A DNA stretch of 64,000 nucleotides from Perca fluviatilis (Eukaryota; Chordata; Actinopteri; Perciformes; Percidae), in the NCBI RefSeq assembly GCF_010015445.1, contig NC_053129.1:14578249-14642248 (forward strand). The letters are read 5' to 3'. Positions 11,886 to 23,080 of the stretch are shown here, piece by piece (position 1 is the stretch's first letter; each line of letters opens with the position of its first letter). The position numbers were made by a program, and so were the translations under genes. Below the pieces are notes generated by a model that was given only the letters and a program-made list of their open reading frames with translations, had not been told where the DNA came from and made no database searches.

Positions 11886-13857
11886 GCTTACACTTACTAT
11901 CAAGGTTGTCAGTAAAGTTAAAAAGAAGTTAGTGCAGGACTTTTCAAATTGATGTGGAAATCACATTTTGGAGCACAAAATAAATATATTTAAATAAGTA
12001 CATCATGTGACACTTTTTTCCTAACATTCCTGCAGCTATAAAACACCTCTCTGGTTGGTTTTCATACCTCAAACTGTTTAAAGAAAACCTTGGTGAGTGT
12101 CTCCCTGAAGTGAGACGGGCAGAGGATGGACTCTATGATGACCACCCTTCTGTCGCGAGGATTCACCAGCAGGTGCCTGATTGAGACAAATGGGAAGACA
12201 AACTTTGATTTGATGAGGCTGGACCACTCCATTTTTCATCTAAAAGCAGTATACTGTATGTTATTTATAAAGGATGTTAAACACTTAGAATGAATAACTA
12301 ATGCAGCAGAGTCTCACCTGAAATACAGTAAATGGATAAACTCTTTGAGGATGACATAAAGCTCTTCTGTATTGATGTTGTACTGAACCACTTTGATGGC
12401 CTGAAAGTGAGACACCACATTAACATTTATTTAGCAATTTCCCAAAATCCTTCCAAATGATTACACTCAGCAAATCACAGCGGTGTCTCACCTGCTGCTG
12501 TCCCGGTTTCCGGATCTCGCTCGGAATTATGAACCTGGGCCCCGTTTCCCCTGCAAAGCCGCATCTGTAAGAAACGGAAACTGTCAGCTGAGCTGCAAGC
12601 GGCCCGTGCAGAAAAGATTGATAATTGTTTAATAATATAACTGGCAAGAATAATGCAATCAGTAACCTTTTTTAGGCTCCTACACATTGTAGAACACAAG
12701 CAAAACTGCATAAAAAGACTTGACTAAAAAGGCTGTATAATAATTTTATGAAATAGCAAAAATCCTTTTAGTGAGTTGCATATAAACAAAATAACAGTGC
12801 AGCTCTGTGTCAAAAGCGTTTAGACAGTAACTGTAGACAAAGAAATCATTATTAAAAGAGAACAGTCCTCTTGATCTGCATGTGACTTGCCTCAAGACAG
12901 TTTCTCATCTTTATTACATAATAAATGTGCCTAAAGTCACAGCAAGATGACATGGATTATGTAGCACTGAAGCCATATACACTGCCAACGAAATATAATA
13001 AGAATTGTATTGTAGCATTTTTGGTAAATCTCCAGTAACAAGCGTATTGTAAATACCCTAAATGCTGGGAGATGTGTAAAATATAATGGTGGGTGAAGTA
13101 AATATTAGTATCAGACAGCTATCAGATTACCAGGTACTTAACAAAACTCAATAGCAGTCAACATGGGGTTAGTATTTGGCTCACAACGGACAAATGACAA
13201 GAAGCTTGTCTGGACTGATGAAGCCAAATTTAGACGTGTTGTTGACGTGGTCAATTAGCTAGCTAGCTACATCTACTGTAATCCAATTGCCACCAACATA
13301 ATAAAAAGCTTCTCAATACCTGCATGTCTAGCTAGCTACATTATTTTAACATAGTTTAGCTACAGCATTAAATGGGCTCATTGTCGAAGTTGACCCAAAT
13401 AAGAAAATGTAGGGTGTTGAAAAACAGGCAATGCGGCGGACTATAAGAGGCTATTGGCGTCCAGTACAGTTGTCTTTCGTTACTTATTGGATTTTATCTT
13501 AGCTTTACTTTGGCATTAGCTAGCTAGCTAACTAAACACTGACATGTCTAACGTCTGTTAGCATTGACTGACCGGCTTTCTAGCTAACGCTACCGAATTT
13601 ACTACCGGTATACAATTATGTATCTTGTGTTTTTTATTAGACCTAGCTAAAGTGCCAAGACACGGGAGGTTAACGTTAAGTTAGTTCAAAAAACAAATAT
13701 AAACATTAGCTAGCTAGCTTATGATGCTAACCGAACGGCTATGTTAACAAGGCGTGCCAACGGCTGGTAACGTTACTCACTTTGTGTATGCTGCTCCTAA
13801 GTCAATAACGATCGCAGTCTTCTCTCCTCCACTTCCCAACCCATCAAATAAGGGCAT
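6428..13857 (-). CDS. actr10: Actin-related protein 10 (Arp11), dynactin pointed-end subunit
   Basis: Thirteen coding exons on the minus strand: 13857-13781, 12564-12492, 12400-12318, 12176-12068, 11630-11523, 11180-11113, 10904-10825, 10126-10091, 8796-8717, 8602-8529, 8183-8102, 7053-6852, 6609-6428. All introns are GT/AG, and the sum is 1254 nt, or 417 aa, the length of vertebrate ACTR10. The start [20 protein letters not shown] and then [17 protein letters not shown] is the actin-fold phosphate-1 region. [13 protein letters not shown] (exon 12) is the second phosphate-loop region. The C-terminus ends MKRAFSTEK. In other animals Arp11 sits at the dynactin pointed end with p25, p27 and p62 and supports dynein cargo transport. 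The last exon contains a run of ten C residues coding PPP plus the first base of Leu. Several transposons occupy its introns. Identification is very secure. Confidence 0.97.
7700..8040. repeat. Interspersed repeat with perfect 16-bp hairpin, actr10 intron 11
   Basis: GCCAGACCCTCCTCCA at 7958-7973 pairs exactly with 7982-7997 across an 8-base loop. The surrounding sequence resembles a repeat family I associate with percomorph fish genomes (recognition from memory, not tested). The outer boundaries are approximate. Confidence 0.5.
8870..9864 (-). mobile_element. Truncated reverse copy of the AGGTCCCATG MITE, interrupted by another element
   Basis: Read on the minus strand, the sequence from TTAA at 9864..9861 begins AGGTCCCATGGCATG. 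It then follows the element at 3829..4356 closely, through the segment on overall Ca2+-free wording: the shared words include TATGAGGTCATAAGGAGCAAG and GAGAATTTGGCCC. Homology stops at about 8870 after GGCTTTCAAACGA, so the far inverted end is missing. It lies in actr10 intron 8 (8797-10090) and is split by the element at 9107..9824. Confidence 0.7.
9107..9824. mobile_element. TTAA MITE nested in the AGGTCCCATG MITE
   Basis: TTAA at 9107-9110 and 9821-9824 flank AGTGCCCATATTATG and the reverse complement of AGCGCCCATATTATG, which is 14 of 15 bases identical. The 710-bp interior has no transposase frame. It includes a stretch of alternating TTAGCATGCTAAC-type units at about 9330-9400. Its position inside another MITE gives the order of insertion. 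It lies in actr10 intron 8. Confidence 0.75.
11680..11811 (+). mobile_element. 5'-truncated tRNA-derived SINE, actr10 intron 4
   Basis: It keeps the B-box half (GGGTTCGAATCCGACCTGC), the body CCCTTTGCTGCGTGTCAT and a pyrimidine-rich tail ending AATAAAGGG. These are shared with the SINEs at 1946 and 22420. The A-box half is missing or degraded. A long (CA)n tract follows directly, a common fate of SINE tails. Confidence 0.7.
11812..11882. repeat. (AC)n microsatellite
   Basis: About 35 AC units lie directly behind the truncated SINE in actr10 intron 4. Confidence 0.95.
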
Positions 13858-14322
13858 TTTATTATTGGAATGAAGAATGTCAGTGATTAGCGTTGACAGT
13901 CGCAAATTTGCATCGTATCGATCAAAAGGATGAAAAACACTGTTGTCTTCCGGTTGGATTGGGTTGGGTCTTCAGAAACGCGATGACGTCACACCGATTG
14001 CCTGATCAAAATATGCTCAAAATGATGAAAACTTTCTTTTCACCAAATACGTTTCAGATGAATCAATCAAATGCAGACTTTTCAGATACAAAAAGTAAAA
14101 CATTAACAAACTTTAGAAATAGCCTTAAATTACAGACAAGTTCAAAGTAAATTTTCTATCAGCTTACATTATTGTATTATTTCCATCCATAAATTGGAGA
14201 TATTGTGATGTGTTATGTTGTGTAGCTATTGTATAGGCCTATGTCTTCTTTAAAGCATTGAAAAAAACACTGTATTTTAGGGGGGACCGGACTGTTGTTA
14301 AAGCTGTAATAATAAATTATTA
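13858..14322 (-). promoter_or_regulatory. actr10: actr10 5' flank
   Basis: This is the region immediately upstream of the actr10 start codon. It is not strongly CpG-rich, and no TATA box or clear core promoter element was identified. The ATG context is aaaATGCCC. No other gene is seen before the transposon at 14325. Confidence 0.35.
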
Positions 14323-14324
14323 TA

Positions 14325-15940
14325 TAGTACAGGCCAAAAGTTTGGACACACCTTCTCATTCAATGCGTTTTCTTTATTTTCATGACTATTTACATTGTAG
14401 ATTCTCACTGAAGGCATCAAAACTATGAATGAACACATATGGAACTATGTACTTAACAAAAAAGTGTGAAATAACTGAAAACATGTCTTATATTTTAGAT
14501 TCCTCAAAGTAGCCACCCTTTGCTTTTTTGATAGCGCTGCAAACCCTTGGTGTTGTCTCAATGAGCTTCATGAGGTAGTCACCTGAAATGGTTTTCACTT
14601 CACAGGTGTGCTTTGTCAGGGTTAATTAGTGGAATTTTTTCCCTTATTAATGGGGTTGGGACCATCAGTTGTGTTGTGTAGAAGTCAGGTTGATACACAG
14701 CTGACAGTCCTATTGGACAACTGTTAGAATTCATATTATGGCAAGAACCAATCAGCTAAGTAAAGAGAACGAGTGGCCATCATTACTTTAACAAATGAAG
14801 GTCAGTCAGTCTGGAAATTTGCAAAAACTTTGAATGTGTCCCCAAGTGCAGTCGCAAAAACCATCAAGCGCTACAACGAAACTGGCTCACATGAGGACCG
14901 CCCCAGGAAAGGAAGACCAAGAGTCACCTCTGCTGCTGAGGATAAGTTCATCCCAGTCACCAGCCTCAGAAATCGCAAGTTAACAGCAGCTCAGATTAGA
15001 GACCAGATGAATGCCACACAGGGTTCTAGCAGCAGACACATCTCTAAAACAACTGTTAAGAGGAGACTGTGCGAATCAGGCCTTCATGGTCAAGTAGCTG
15101 CTAGGAAACCACTGCTAAGGAGAGGCAACAAGCAGAAGAGATTTGTTTGGGCCAAGAAACACAAGGAATGGACATTAGACCAGTGGAAATCTGTGCTTTG
15201 GTCTGATGAGTCCAAATTTGAGATCTTTGGTTCCAACCGCTGTGTCTTTGTGCGACAAAGAAAAGGTGAACGGATGGATTCTACATGCCTGGTTCCCACC
15301 GTGAAGCATGGAGGAGGAGGTGTGATGGTGTGGGGGTGCTTTGCTGGTGACACTGTTGGGGATTTATTCAAAATTGAAGGCATACTGAACCAGCATGGCT
15401 ACCACAGCATCCTGCAGCGACATGCCATCCCATCCGGTTTGTGTTTAGTTGGACCATCATTTATTTTTGACCCCAAACACACCTCCAGGCTGTGTAAGGG
15501 CTATCTGACCAAGAAGGAGAGTGATGGAGTGCTGCGCCAGATGACCTGGCCTCCACAGTCACCGGACCTGAACCCAATCGAGATGGTTTGGGGAGAGCTG
15601 GACCGCAGAGTGAAGGCAAAAGGGCCAACAAGTGCTAAGCATCTCTGGGAACTCCTTCAAGACTGTTGGAAAACCATTTCAGGTGACTACCTCTTGAAGC
15701 TCATCAAGAGAATGCCAAGAATGTGCAAAGCAGTAATCAGAGAAAAAGGTGGCTACTTTGAAGAAACTAGAATATAAGACATGTTTTCAGTTATTTCACA
15801 CTTTTTTGTTAAGTACATAATTCCACATGTTTTCATTCATAGTTTTGATGCCTTCAGTGAGAATCTACAATGTAAATAGTCATGAAAATAAAGGAAACGC
15901 ATTGAATGAGAAGGTGTGTCCAAACGTTTGGCCTGTACTG
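14325..15940 (+). mobile_element. Tc1-like transposon, about 1.6 kb, with long inverted repeats
   Basis: The ends TAGTACAGGCCAAAAGTTTG (14325 on) and the reverse complement of 15940 (CAGTACAGGCCAAACGTTTG) begin inverted repeats of about 195 bp (14325-14519 and 15747-15940) that are over 90 percent alike by eye. TA dinucleotides flank both sides (14323-14324, 15941-15942), as expected for Tc1/mariner insertion. The right repeat overlaps the end of the transposase frame. It lies between actr10 and armh4. High similarity of the two repeats suggests a fairly young insertion, yet the transposase is broken. Confidence 0.95.
14739..15777 (+). pseudogene. Tc1-like transposase, inactivated
   Basis: The likely ancestral start at 14739 (MARTNQLSKEN) is out of frame with the main body, which opens at about 14773, so a small indel has broken the N-terminus. 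The 334-residue body has a paired-type helix-turn-helix (SVWKFAKTLNVSPSAVAKTI), a GRPR hook, the first catalytic Asp in LWSDESKFEIFG, a Gly-rich box (GGGGVMVWGCF) and the final acidic residue in SPDLNPIEMVWGELD. The stretch that normally carries the second catalytic Asp just before DPKHTS is shortened: FIF is followed directly by DPKHT. A 12-nt in-frame deletion is inferred. Catalysis is therefore not expected. Confidence 0.9.
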
Positions 15941-16025
15941 TAAATGGTTAAAAAAAGTTTCTTAAAAAGTTCTAACAATTGTCCCACTATTGACAATACA
16001 CAGATGTAGCCTAACCCATGGATAA

Positions 16026-16204
16026 TGATGGTCAAATGAAGCTTCGCGAACCACTGTCTTTATTTTCTGAGCTCACTAGATGGCGCTCTCTGTTGAAAAC
16101 ACACTGAATTGCCATTCCTTTAACCTTATTCTTTGAACAGACAGCGCCATCTAGTGAGCTCAGAAAATAAAGACAGTGGTTCCCGAAGCTTCATTTGACC
16201 ATCA
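16026..16204. mobile_element. Palindromic MITE with arms of about 60 bp
   Basis: TGATGGTCAAATGAAGCTTC at 16026 on is repeated in reverse complement ending at 16204. The pairing continues through AACCACTGTCTTTATTTTCTG and GAGCTCACTAGATGGCGCT, leaving a central spacer of about 55 bases. Each arm contains TCACTAGATGGCGC, close to the CTCF core consensus. Target-site duplications are not clear. Confidence 0.8.
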
Positions 16205-18574
16205 CTACCCATGGATGATGATGATGTAACCTCACTGGACCACCACAGGGGTGTTTCACAGGGTTTCTGTGTCTCCAAACTCTAAGCCTACTCCATTTTA
16301 CTAATACTGTACCTCTGTCCCCACAGGATTCTCTGGTGGAAATACAAGCAAATCATCATACCATTTTTAATACAATTACCATGACACATTCCCATATCAT
16401 TAACTGTATTTCCCTAGTACTTAATGCTCATACATGCACCTGCTTTTGCTGGGCTATTTTAGATTAACTGTGGTAATTGAAAGGGCCAGGGTAGTCATAC
16501 AGAAATAAATCTGCGGTTCACAAAAAATTATTTATTTAGCACAACAGCATATTTGCTCACAATATAATGGAATGTAGAAGCAGGGAGTGCATAATAATCA
16601 ATGTAAGAACATGTGCATAACCACTGATACCTTTTGTGTTCACTTCTTGTTTTCTAAAAGAGCTCTTTTACACCAAACAAACCACAATATCTTAACCATA
16701 TCCCATGTAGACTCCTTCTGTTAAAGTTCACTTCAATTATAATTAACCATGTATTTTTCAGATCTGAAAATATGACATATGAGATTGAAATCAACGTTTG
16801 CATGTGCAGTTGCAAGCCATCCTTTAAGCGTGAGTAAAGGTGTCATGATTATGTGTTAGGTGTCAAATAGCCTATACTGTATAGGCTAGTATTGATTTAC
16901 CAACAACTCACATGCTTTTAATCTATTTTATGCATTAAGAATATGTTTGCATTATGCATTAAGCTTATTAGCAATCTGTTCATTTAAAAACAACGTTTAA
17001 TATAAATGTATCTTCTTGGCCTCCGCTGCTCTCTTTAAAGTAGCGGGCGACCTTTATATTGGGGTGTAAGGAGCTGTCCTTTCAGCACCACCAGGAGCCT
17101 CATATAACCCTTATGGGAAAAACAATAAACAAATTAAATGTAGATTATACAACAGGAAATAGATGCACTCGATGGCAATAGCGCAGTTATCATAAAGCAG
17201 ATGTCAACGCCGTCTGTTTGCATAAATCCTGCAGATTTGAAGCATTTGGTGGCAGCACTTCTGAAGCAGCAGGCGCACATACGTAGAGAAGACAGACTTT
17301 CAGTCAGTGACGCCGAGCTGCACAACAACAAGCCTCTCCTTCAGCCTGCTTTCCACACTTGACTATTCTCAATTTGTGTCCGTGCAAACAGCATATTTTT
17401 CTTCCTTTTTTTTTTGCACACTGCAAATAGAACTCCGCATCCCAGGCACAGCGATCCGTCATGAACTCTGGAAGGTATTTTATTTTTACGCGACTTGAAT
17501 TGTGATGTGCATTTCGCTCTCATTGCCAGAATATTATGGGTGATGCGATTTTAAGGGAATGCATTGTAGTCTCTGTGAGGCTATGATTAACTCCAGTATT
17601 CAACACCGCAGCGTGAATTTGTTTACAGTCCAAATGCTCGAGCCATTATGTTGTCAGGTGTGGATTGCGCGAGCATTCCGGCTGCTCACTGTGTTGATCC
17701 CAGGGGAGGTGCGCTGAGAGAGAACAGGGTTGTATTGTGACATTGTTGGACATCATCGGGGCTGGATGATGATTTCTCTCAGACGGTGGTCTGACTCAGG
17801 CAATATGAAAGGGTGTCACCCTGTAAACACCAGACGTGTCAGCAGTGATTGATTATTAGGTTGATTGTTGCTGTCAAGTCATGTAAAGCAACACATGCGC
17901 CGTGCATAGTTGTTTGCTTTGTTTCTAATCCGATGTAGCATTTTATAATGTGCGTTTGACAATTGCCCTCTTTTCAGAGAGAATCAGGTATGTTTCATTT
18001 TACATGGATCAAAATCTGTAGAGGATCCTATAGAGGATGGAAAAAACTGACTGTGCTATTTATAGGTGAAGTGCGGAGGGGTGCTAAGGATTGCTGTGTC
18101 AGATTCCCTCCCTCTCTCTCTCTCTGTTTGTCACTCTCCCTCTGTCTGTGTGTTTGTGTGTGTGCGTGCGTGCCCAGCATTGCTTTCAAATATACAATGA
18201 ACAGAAGAGATGAAAAGGAATTTCACCCGAATAATTCAAAAACGGTGCTACTAACAGCATCAAAGCAAAGGCAGGCAGACATGCCCAGTTAATCCTGTTC
18301 TCTGTGGTTATTACAGGCTATATGATTTATAAAAATGAAAATACACTTTGCATTCCGACCCTTTCATCTGCAGGTTCACACGTTTGTAATGTGCCCTGTC
18401 ACCTATCTTCCTCCCCACACACTGCCACCTCTGCTGCTTTTTCTCTCCGTCCACATGTCTGCTGCTTGGTGGCAAAGCGTTGAAGTTGCAGGCAGGGACT
18501 GTTCACACCTCAGTTAAGCCTATTAGCATGTATCATTTGTGTCCACTCTCAGCAGGCACTGAGACGAGACAGAG
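16205..18574 (+). promoter_or_regulatory. armh4: Upstream region and probable 5' UTR of armh4
   Basis: No coding exon is recognised. A CpG-enriched stretch at about 17190-17480 followed by a donor-like GGAAG|GTATTT at about 17473 could be a non-coding first exon. An acceptor at 18554-18555 (CTCAGCAG) begins the coding exon, leaving 19 nt of 5' UTR before the ATG, which implies at least one upstream exon. A pyrimidine/TG-rich tract lies at about 18108-18172. Confidence 0.4.
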
Positions 18575-21500
18575 ATGCTGATGTCTGGGATGCTCCATCG
18601 CCTCCTCCTGGCTGGGACCTGTCTCTGTGTCTATGGAGCCCCTGTCCACCTCCCAAACTTCACCCCCACACAGGACAGCGACTGTGACGGGCATTGTGCC
18701 AGCTCCGTGACAACTGTTGGGTCAACGCACACTACAGATGTAAAGTCTGAACCCTCAGATACAGAACTTGTGACTGGCCTGCTATTGAATGCAGGTGCAG
18801 AAGGAGCGGCTGGCCCACTTGGACGTCCTGAGGGGATAGCTCCAGTGACGCAGACCAAAAATGGGGACAGCCTTGATGGAAGATCTGGGTCGAGTGATGC
18901 TGGCGGAGAGGCATGGAGCCAAAGGAGCGGGGTAAAGAAGGTCGGGAGCTCATCAGAGATGGGAGACGCTCAGTCAGAGTCAGCTTCAGTGCTGTCTGTT
19001 GATCCAGAAGATAAGGAGGACATACCTGTCATCAAGCCTGCGTTAAGTCCCACACGTGGGAGAAAGCAGTTGGACACAGCCGTGAGTACCACAGGGTTTA
19101 ATCCAGATGGATTTTCAGCCTCCTCAAGAGTGCCACCACAGCTGAGCATCACCGCCAGGGAGGGCAAAAACCAAGGTGAGGAAGACCGAGCAAAACTGGC
19201 TGGTTATGGTGATTCTCTCCAGGATAAAGATCCAGAAACAAGCTTGCCATCCTCTACAGAACCTCCAAATACTGGAGAACGGATCCAGAAACTGACCTCC
19301 CACAGTCCCACCCTTCCCTCGGTCTTTCTCTCCCCTCTGACCTTCACGCATTTGCCAATTTGGGGCCATGATGGAGGTACAATATCCTCCCTCACAGACC
19401 CTTTGTTACCTGAAATCGGACTAAACCTGATGCCCAGAGAGGATGGACCAGAAAGCCTTTGGACTGAGGCGGCGAGGCCCGGTGGTGGTAAGTCAGAAAG
19501 ATTGAAAAGCATATTAATGTTGATGGAAAATAGATTCTTTTTTTGGGGGCAAAACTTTCTGTATTGCCTTATTCAAACTTAAGACACACAAAATCCCTGG
19601 TGTGAGGTAATGCTCTGCAGTCTGTGTCACCCTATAAGACTCCCTTTCACAACAAGCTTTATTTTCTGGCTTGCTAGAGTTTGCAGGGTTTCAAGAGGCT
19701 TCATTAAAAAGTGAGGCGGAAATGAAAACGACACGTCTAGCGGCAGAGATTGCCTTTGATGATTGGCAAAGAAAGGCGCCCGCTTTTCCACACTCCACTT
19801 TGAACCCCAGCTGGGACCCGTGGCAGTCTAATTACTTTCTATTCCTGACTCGAGCCGAAAAAAAAAAAGAGAACACACACAACTGCTTGGAAAGGTCTGG
19901 TGGCAGGGTGTGTTATACAAGTCTTCAGAGGATTCAACCCCTCTTTCTCTTTATCTATATACCCCCTCAAACATCCTTTCTTTCTTTCCCACCCTTCACA
20001 CTCCCCATCCAGACTATTGTGAAGACACAGGCAGGTTATTATTCAGTGAAGCAGGACAGGGAAATAGATTAAAGGAGTCTGCCTGAGCCAATATATGTTC
20101 CTGCTGTCAATTTGGGGATTGTCTGTTTGATGAAGCTTCCTCCCAACAGAAAGGAAGCTGAAAAAAACCCTCAATTCCCAAAACAGTATTATGTAAAAGG
20201 ATTGCGGTCTTTCTAAGCATTTTTCAGCCTATTTTAAAAATGCTTTGGACTAAAGGAAATGCCTGAGAGATATGCAGTGGCAGCTTCTCCTGTGACAGCC
20301 CCCTCTGTGATCGCCTCTTATCTAAGAAAGAACCATTTTTCAAGCATTCCTTCTTTCATGTGTCTTAGCTGCACTGTGAACTCGCTTCTGAGAGAGTGCA
20401 AGTGCTTCAAATGAATGTCCAAAGAGGTACCTCCTTCAAAAAGCTGCATTCTGTCATAAATACTCCAATGCTATCCTGAATACAGTTTCAGCAGAGATTC
20501 AATTGCCCTAGTTTTCTCACTGAACTGAGCAACATCAGAAACACATCATTTTCAGACTGCAGTATTTTAATGACTTTTACCACAAGGTCCAAACAAGTCT
20601 GCCCTTTGCAAATTGAATACCATGCTACACACCCTGACCCCCATTCTGTCTCTGTGCTTGCGTTGACACAATTACAGCGGACACTGTGGTCCCGCCATCT
20701 CAGGATGAAGCCACAGAGGGCACCATGTCGTCAGAGGCTCTCCCTCTCATCTTTGAGCCTTTGGAAGATGTCACACCGGAGGGGGCAGCAGCAGAAGCAG
20801 TGGCAGCGGTCACGCTGGTGCCCGGCAGCGCTCCGCCTCCTGCTGCCATGGTGACTCGAGAAATGCCTCAGTCAGAGGTGGATCTGGACCAACTGGTCAC
20901 GGGGGAGACAGACAGCGACGGCCCCTCGCATGCCCCACCCCTGCTGATGCCAGACTGGACGATACCTTGGCAGACGTCTGGCGGGGAGCTCCTGGAGCCA
21001 ATCAGCTCCTTAGGTCCATCGGTTTCACAGCAGCAAGCGGCGACTGAGCCGGAGGATCACTCTGAGAGAGGTGAAGTGGCAGGACCAGAGTCAGTCAATG
21101 ACTCTCAATGTCAACATAACGCTCTGTGGAACAATGACTTTCATGTACCATAATGCTGTTTTGGCATGATTAAGCCTTTTTTTCCCTACAAGCCACATGT
21201 ATTTCACATTACTGCCAGCCATTTTTCAAAGCATGGGGGTCATAATTAATAAGTGTGACGGAGCTACCAATTTCAAGAAGATAATTAGTTTACTGTAACC
21301 TATGCTAAATTTGTATGAGAAAACACATTTAAAACTCCAGTTTGAAAGTAGAATTATGGTGTCACAGTACATCATGATGGTGTGGCAACATTCTTCTATT
21401 AAGAAAAGTGCCACGCATCTTTTTAGTCATAGTTTGATAAAAAGATGTTTTCCCTCCAGGCAGCCTCGGTTTGGATTTAATGTCACTTCAGCATTAATGT

Positions 21501-23080
21501 CAACTTGTAGAGACTTGAAGGCTGCTTGAGAATGAATCCATCTGATATTTATGTTTTACGTTTCTTAAATCACAATATTAGATGTTAAAATGAGCTGTGA
21601 GTTGCAGCTGCAGTTGTGCACACCGTGTGTAAAAACCTCCACTGCTCTCGCTGTCTCCTTGAGCCATGCGATTTGCTACGTGCAGGTGCCGCTAGGACGC
21701 CAAACCGTGAAGAGAACTTGCCCACCATTGGCCCCTCCTTCTCATCCTTCCAGCATTCTGTGACAACGGTAACCATGGCAACCCATCACCCAGCACACAG
21801 ATCCAGATCAGGGTTGGAGGAGATGGAGTCTGAGGGTAAGACGAATTTTATCGCCAACTGAAGAAAAAAAAACGATTTCATTTTAATAATAATAAAAAAA
21901 AAATGTATTCATAAATGTGACCTTTCCTTCTTGGCTGCTGAGTATTAGTTTGATTTGGTTCCCCACAGAGGAGCCAGATGAAGATGAGGAGGATGAGAAC
22001 TCGGAGGAATCGGTGGAGGATGAGAGCGAGGAGGACCTGACAGAAACACCTAAAACATTCTCAACGCAGCCTCCGTACAGCCCCATCCCTCCACCTCCTG
22101 TCTGGGTGCAACGCAACCAGGGGCTGAGTATGAGGACTCAATCATCTTTTTATAAGCCTTGGAATTTAACGTAGTGAATCTAATGCTCATACCATCACTT
22201 GCCGTCATCATGAAAGAAACCAGAAACATTTAAACCACTACCAGTATGCGAGAGAAATAGTTAAATCTGTGGCTCTTTTCTTCCAGTGCGGAGCTGGGTG
22301 GAGCTGATCAGAGAAAAGGTAAGACTGCCCCCTGCTGCCCTTAAAAAATCTTGGTTGTCCATCAAAAAATGTCAAGTTTCCTTCACTCCCTTTTGTTATA
22401 GATAAAACTGGCAATAATCAGGGCGCATGGGCAGCTCACCTGGTAGAGCGCGTTCCCATATGCAGAGGCCCAGTCCTTGACGCTGTGGCCAGGGGTTCAG
22501 TTCTGACCTGCTGCCCTTTGCTGCATGTCATTCCCCCTCTTATGTCTAAGATGTCCTGTCAAAAATAAAACAATATGGCAATAATCTCTTTTTCTATAAT
22601 CTCATCTGTAAGGATCTGCATAAATCACCTTTCTTCATCCGGGCAAATTACCACCGGTATTTGTGATCATTTGGAGTATAAGAAAGATTACTTGGATTAA
22701 ATTTATTTTTATAACACTGCTCCGTTCAGACCTCTGTGTTTTCCCCCTCGGCAGGCGGGTTATGTGTCTGGGATGTTGGCCCCTGTGGGCATTGGCATCA
22801 CTGGGGCCCTGCTGATCGTTGGCGCCCTCTACAGCATCAGGATGATTCACCGCAAGAGGAGGAACAGCTTCAAACACCAGAGGAGGAAGGTCAGGCAGCC
22901 AGAGGTCAATAACCCAGTTGTATTCACCACTTATTGCTTATCGCACTTGTTCTCGAGGATCAATCTTGTATGGAGAATTACAGTAAGTTTATACTTCCTC
23001 CCCAGCAACCGCGAGAGCCCGGGACCAGCCGTCAGGACCAGGCCATGCTGCTGGCTGACAGCTCCGAGGACGAGTTCTGA
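18575..23080 (+). CDS. armh4: Type I membrane protein, ARMH4 (C14orf37)-like
   Basis: Seven coding exons: 18575-19487, 20678-21070, 21686-21835, 21969-22127, 22287-22318, 22755-22889, 23006-23080. They total 1857 nt, or 618 aa, with all GT/AG junctions in phase. An N-terminal signal peptide (MLHRLLLAGTCLCVYGAP, with Met at residues 1, 3 and 6) precedes about 500 residues of low-complexity, Ser/Pro/Glu-rich ectodomain. An acidic run follows at residues 486-510 (EEPDEDEEDENSEESVEDES). A single membrane helix (about 556-577, LAPVGIGITGALLIVGALYS) is followed by a basic stop-transfer (HRKRRNSFKHQRRK) and a short tail ending ADSSEDEF. The call rests on architecture plus its place between actr10 and naa30, as in human chromosome 14. 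Human ARMH4 is somewhat longer and has been linked to mTORC2/STAT3 signalling (recalled, not tested). Confidence 0.82.
22420..22575 (+). mobile_element. tRNA-derived SINE with perfect 11-bp duplication, armh4 intron 5
   Basis: An A-box-like head (GGGCAGCTCACCTGGTAGAG), a degraded B box (GGGGTTCAGTTCTGACC), the shared body CCCTTTGCTGCATGTCATTC and an AATAAAAC tail are flanked by TGGCAATAATC at 22409-22419 and again at 22576-22586. It belongs to the same family as the copies at 1946 and 11680. It is sense-oriented within the host gene and lies clear of the splice sites. Confidence 0.9.

Noticed and set aside
15090..15383. 97-codon minus-strand frame
   Set aside because: It is a shadow of the Tc1 transposase on the other strand.
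14739..15777. Functional transposase gene
   Set aside because: The N-terminus is out of frame and the second catalytic Asp region is deleted.
22425..22500. tRNA gene in armh4 intron 5
   Set aside because: It is the head of a SINE with 11-bp flanking duplication.
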